NCBI GenBank assembly: GCA_963764505.1
Contig: CAVXSP010000001.1
Location: 2,666,001 to 2,730,000, forward strand
Direction: 5' to 3'
DNA length: 64,000 bases
Source: CAVXSP01 sp963764505
Lineage (GTDB): Bacteria; Acidobacteriota; Vicinamibacteria; Vicinamibacterales; SCN-69-37
The notes under the pieces: generated by a model
Seen by the model: only the letters and a program-made list of their open reading frames with translations
Database searches by the model: none
Told to the model about the DNA's origin: nothing
Position numbers and translations under genes: made by a program
In this document: in pieces, positions 60,188 through 64,000 of the stretch
How the letters are laid out: the number at the start of each line of letters is the position of its first letter
How positions within the stretch are numbered: position 1 is the first letter of the stretch

Positions 60188-62360
60188 CATTCCGCGGTCG
60201 CGCGACCGCGGCCCCATTGAAGCCGCGTGCCGCGTCCCGATCGAACTGCGACGCTCGAGTGCCGCCCATTCCGCGGTCGCGCGACCGCGGCCCCATTGAA
60301 GTCTGCGACAACGACTACAGCCATACGGCGGCACCGCAGAACACATTCCGCGGTCGCGCGACCGCGGCCCCATTGAAGCTGACGTCCGCATGGTTGGCCG
60401 TCTGCGCGGTTGTCGCCATTCCGCGGTCGCGCGACCGCGGCCCCATTGAAGCTTGACTGACGGACAGGCCGCCGATGTGGCCCAGCCGACCCCATTCCGC
60501 GGTCGCGCGACCGCGGCCCCATTGAAGCGAGAGCGTGCGGATCTTGCGATGCGCCGCGATGCGCTCCCATTCCGCGGTCGCGCGACCGCGGCCCCATTGA
60601 AGCTCGACGCATCGCTGCGAGACAGCTGACATCGTTCGCAGCATTCCGCGGTCGCGCGACCGCGGCCCCATTGAAGCCTCGACGCGCGGCACTGCGACAT
60701 TTTCGGCCTCGCTGCACGAACATTCCGCGGTCGCGCGACCGCGGCCCCATTGAAGCCTCGACAAGGCCGTCGCGGTACAGCGAACGTCCGATGCCCATTC
60801 CGCGGTCGCGCGACCGCGGCCCCATTGAAGCATGCGATCAGCACGCGGTGGCGCTCGAGCGTGGCGATCCCATTCCGCGGTCGCGCGACCGCGGCCCCAT
60901 TGAAGCGTGATGATGCCCGCCGATGATCCGCGCGAACGGCCGCACATTCCGCGGTCGCGCGACCGCGGCCCCATTGAAGCGCATGAACACTTGCCGGCCG
61001 TCGGCGCATCGGCGCATCATTCCGCGGTCGCGCGACCGCGGCCCCATTGAAGCCGTCGGACTCGCAGCCGGACTCTCGGCGGCCTCGGCCATTCCGCGGT
61101 CGCGCGACCGCGGCCCCATTGAAGCCCGCAGTCGCTGACGCTGGCCTCTCGGTAGCGCGAGCGCCCATTCCGCGGTCGCGCGACCGCGGCCCCATTGAAG
61201 CCCGACGCCAGCGTCGATCGCGACGCCGTCGTAGGTACACATTCCGCGGTCGCGCGACCGCGGCCCCATTGAAGCTGGTGCAAGCGCGGCGATGAACGTC
61301 ACCGGCACGCCGCATTCCGCGGTCGCGCGACCGCGGCCCCATTGAAGCACGTTTCGGTCACGCGTAACTTCAAGCCGCGTTGGCCTCATTCCGCGGTCGC
61401 GCGACCGCGGCCCCATTGAAGCGATCTGCGTCGAGTTGGGCCTCCAGCGACTTCCGCTGCCCATTCCGCGGTCGCGCGACCGCGGCCCCATTGAAGCATG
61501 ACCGTCTGCCAGACGGTCTGCTGCTCACCCGTCCATTCCGCGGTCGCGCGACCGCGGCCCCATTGAAGCAGCGGCAGGGCGCCGCTGACGACCTTCGAGA
61601 TGCCGACTGCATTCCGCGGTCGCGCGACCGCGGCCCCATTGAAGCCATGTGGCAGTCGGCACTCGTGCGGGTTCACCGTCCCATTCCGCGGTCGCGCGAC
61701 CGCGGCCCCATTGAAGCGCGCCCGCCGGAGGTTCGCGCCCAGAGGTTCGCGCCCATTCCGCGGTCGCGCGACCGCGGCCCCATTGAAGCGAACCAACCGT
61801 CGCTTCTTGGGCCGGCGCATCTGTGTCGCATTCCGCGGTCGCGCGACCGCGGCCCCATTGAAGCGGCCACGAAGCCCGCGAGTGACCAGGTCGGCGGCCG
61901 CCCATTCCGCGGTCGCGCGACCGCGGCCCCATTGAAGCGGATTGCCTCGATGGATGTCGACCGCGACCATCCCGCATTCCGCGGTCGCGCGACCGCGGCC
62001 CCATTGAAGCACGCGGACGACGCTGCAAGGCAAGGGCTATGCATTGAGCATTCCGCGGTCGCACGACCGCGGCCCCATTGAAGCGAGCCGACCGCGATCA
62101 TGTGCTCGTCCCAGACGTAGCATTCCGCGGTCGCGCGACCGCGGCCCCATTGAAGCCAGGGATGAGATGCACGGGGCCTCCAGGGTCTGGCGCCCATTCC
62201 GCGGTCGCGCGACCGCGGCCCCATTGAAGCTCTGCCTCTGTCGCGTGTGTCATGGCCACTTCGACCATTCCGCGGTCGCGTGACCGCGGCCCCATTGAAG
62301 CACGCCGGTCGTGACGGTCTCCGGCTCCGGCTGTCTGCATTCCGCGGTCGCGCGACCGCG
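60188..62360 (+). CRISPR. CRISPR array, 29 full 36-bp repeats plus one truncated, 29 spacers
   Basis: Repeat unit of 36 bases begins CATTCCGCGG and ends CCCCATTGAAGC. Its core, positions 5-24, is a perfect 20-base palindrome (CCGCGGTCGC and its complement). Spacers are 35-43 bases. Variants: repeat 2 (60267) ends in T instead of C; repeat 26 (62049) has a G-to-A and repeat 29 (62266) a C-to-T in the palindrome; repeat 30 (62338-62360) keeps only its first 23 bases. Degeneracy to the right puts the leader on the left and transcription rightward, giving an ATTGAAGC 5' handle on crRNAs. Confidence 0.97.
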
Positions 62361-62740
62361 TCGCCGTCTGTTGCAAACGTCACCGGCCCGGGACGAGGCG
62401 CCCCGGTCGGCCGGACGAACGCGTCGAACAGCGCCGCGAACTCGCCCCGTCTCCCAGAAGCTCTCCGGATGCCACTGCACGCCCAGGCAGAAGTCGCCGC
62501 CGGGACGTTCGAGCGCCTCGATGACGCCGTCGGGCGCCGTCGCGGGCGACCTCAAGCCGGGAGCCGAGCCTTCACGGCCTGATGATGCCGGTCATTGACG
62601 GGGAGATGGCCGTCTGCCGGCATACTATCGCGGAGCAGCCTCGCCAGCAGCGTCCCGGGGACCATACGGACCACGTGCGCAAGCGGCGTGTGCGGCCCGC
62701 CTGGCTTGTGGCCGGATCTTTGGGGATGATGAGGACGATC
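62361..62740 (-). pseudogene. 3' remnant of a class I glutamine amidotransferase (gamma-Glu-GABA hydrolase type)
   Basis: Reading leftward: PGTLLARLLRD, VNDRHHQAVK, then (after removing extra bases near 62570 and 62550) APDGVIEALERPGGDF and GVQWHPESFWETG with the HPE catalytic pair, then (one more extra G near 62450) EFAALFDAFVRPTGAPRPG. The N-terminal half with the catalytic Cys is missing, because an ECF sigma gene lies there. At its 3' end the frame runs straight into the truncated CRISPR repeat with no stop of its own. Confidence 0.7.
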
Positions 62741-62918
62741 GATCCGCATGTAACAGAATGCGGACACGCACGGTCTAATGAAGCAGGGTCCGCCGTGCCG
62801 GGGGCTCCGGCCCCGGCGACGGCACTGGACCGGGCAGGGGCAGAGCACATCGATGCGCGTCGCCGCGGGCTCGGCAATCGCACTCGGCTGGAAGCCGGCG
62901 ACAGATCCCAGGACTATC

Positions 62919-63500
62919 GTGCCTGACGGCGTCGTCGACCAGCCGGCGGGAGCCGACGACCTCGAATACGCCGAGGACGCGGCGCTCGTGAAGGCGTTCC
63001 GGGCGGGCCGCCGCGAGGCGTTCGATGTGATCGTCGCGCGCCACCAGCGGCAGGTCTATCAGCTCTGCTACAGGTTCGTCGGCAACCACGAGGATGCGGC
63101 CGACCTGGCGCAGGACGTCTTCGTGCGGGCGTTCAAGGGGCTCGCCAGGTTCAAGGGCGATGCCTCGCTTTCGACCTGGCTCTATCGCGTGGGGGTCAAC
63201 GCGTGCCTCAACCGCGTGGCGGTGAAGCGGCCGGCGACGGAATCGATAGAGGCCGCCGCGCCGATGGACAGCCGCGCCGAGACGCCGCTGCAAGCCGTGC
63301 TCCGGGCCGAGCGCGCGGAGCAGGTCAGGCGGGCGATCGAGCGCCTTCCGCCGAAGCAGCGGGCGGCCCTCGTCCTGCGTGTGTACCAGGATCTGTCGCA
63401 CGAGGAGATCGCGCGCGTGCTCGGCAGCACGGTGGGCGCGGTCAAGACAAGCTTCTTCCACGCCCTGAACAATCTCAGGCGTCTGTTGACATCCCGATGA
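62919..63500 (+). CDS. ECF-family RNA polymerase sigma factor
   Basis: Region 2: YRFVGNHEDAADLAQDVFVRAFKGLARF and STWLYRVGVNACLNR. Region 4: RLPPKQRAALVLRVYQDLSHEEIARVLG then GAVKTSFFHALNNLRRLL. The GTG at 62919 follows AGGA by five bases; an ATG at 62853 is in frame and would add 22 unconserved residues. Overlaps the anti-sigma gene as ATGA, so the pair is co-translated. Likely responds to an envelope signal. Confidence 0.93.
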   Translation: MPDGVVDQPAGADDLEYAEDAALVKAFRAGRREAFDVIVARHQRQVYQLCYRFVGNHEDAADLAQDVFVRAFKGLARFKGDASLSTWLYRVGVNACLNRVAVKRPATESIEAAAPMDSRAETPLQAVLRAERAEQVRRAIERLPPKQRAALVLRVYQDLSHEEIARVLGSTVGAVKTSFFHALNNLRRLLTSR

Positions 63501-64000
63501 AGCACCTCTCCCCCGCCCAACTTGCCGACGTCGCCGAAGGCGGGGTGTCAGCCGCAGCGGCCACCCATCTTCGGGACTGCGACGCCTGCCGCACTGCCGT
63601 GCTCGATCTGCAGGCGACGCTCGGCGATGTCGCCGCGACGGGAGCGGCCGAGCCGTCTCCCCTGTTCTGGCAGCACTTCGCCCGGCGCGTGAGGGCGGCC
63701 ACCGCCGGCGCATCCGTGCCGCCGCCGCGATGGCGATGGCGCCCGGTCGCGCTCGCGGCCGGACTGGCCGCAGCGGTCGCGCTCGCGGTCGTGCTCCGGC
63801 AGGATCGCCCGCCCGTCTCGTCAGCGGCGCCGCCGGAAGCCGCAGCGACCGTGGCGCTGGACACTGCCGGCCTCGACGATGGAATGGTCGACGTGATGAG
63901 CGAGGTCTCGGGCCGGCTCTCCTTCGACGAGGCGCGAGCGGCGAACCTCGTGCCGAGCCGGACGGCCATTGCGCTGGCCGTGGATCGCCTGAACGCCGAT
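63497..64000 (+). CDS. anti-sigma factor with zinc-finger motif (3' end outside window)
   Basis: N-terminal HLRDCDACRTAVLDL contains the HxxxCxxC of ZAS-type anti-sigma factors, and LALAAGLAAAVALAVVL-like sequence around residue 85 (PVALAAGLAAAVALAVVL) is one membrane helix. The periplasmic part continues past the window edge. The ATG at 63497 overlaps the sigma factor stop, supporting that it binds and restrains that sigma factor. Confidence 0.85.
   Translation, partial: MKHLSPAQLADVAEGGVSAAAATHLRDCDACRTAVLDLQATLGDVAATGAAEPSPLFWQHFARRVRAATAGASVPPPRWRWRPVALAAGLAAAVALAVVLRQDRPPVSSAAPPEAAATVALDTAGLDDGMVDVMSEVSGRLSFDEARAANLVPSRTAIALAVDRLNAD

Noticed and set aside
60188..62383. Open frames across the CRISPR array with repeated peptides such as NGAAVARPRN
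   Set aside because: They are translations of the repeat unit, not genes.

Overview
This 64 kb window is GC-rich bacterial chromosome. Single-chain GcvP, an SecA with a C-terminal SEC-C tail, a PilMNOP/secretin cluster whose secretin carries a cohesin-like tail, and many two-component and pseudopilin genes suggest Acidobacteriota, perhaps the Vicinamibacteria. That placement is an inference from gene content. I saw no rRNA, tRNA or insertion sequence.

Layout. 0-5 kb: a truncated PHP-domain protein, metK, xerD, and the amino-sugar recycling pair murQ and a BadF-type N-acetylhexosamine kinase. 5-18 kb: a type II secretion/type IV pilus-like cluster, mostly on the minus strand in the order lipoprotein, lytic transglycosylase, gspF, gspE, pilM, pilN, pilO, pilP, secretin and two pseudopilins, with a third atypical pseudopilin and an Ig/PKD lipoprotein beyond. 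18-20 kb: a two-gene bacterial microcompartment locus (one BMC-H shell protein and a CoA-acylating aldehyde dehydrogenase with an unusual tail). 20-32 kb: mltD-like transglycosylase, comM, a small unknown, an M23 peptidase, secA, guaB, tsaE, nnrD/E and a class IV aminotransferase. 32-37 kb: glycine cleavage operon gcvT-gcvH-gcvP. 37-41 kb: a sigma-54-type AAA+ regulator lacking the GAFTGA loop, a small PilZ-like protein, a GspH-type pseudopilin, a ComEA-like protein, a sugar-nucleotide epimerase and RNase P RNA. 41-50 kb: an operon metG-tatD-ispB-ligA-htrA-ntrC.

50.6-62.4 kb is a type I-G (formerly I-U) CRISPR-Cas island. The interference genes csb1, csb2, cas3 and a Cas3-adjacent protein run leftward as an overlapping operon. 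cas2 and a cas4-cas1 fusion run rightward into an array of 29 full repeats plus one truncated repeat with 29 spacers. The array runs into the tail of a truncated glutamine amidotransferase gene. An ECF sigma/anti-sigma pair ends the window.

The sequence carries many single-base frameshifts in genes whose protein sequence is otherwise well conserved, including essential secA. Where one shift is needed, the gene length is almost always 3n+1, so these look like inserted bases, most simply consensus errors. They are sparse over most of the window and extremely dense in cas4-cas1. Coordinates for those genes span the reconstructed gene, and the shift is described in each entry.
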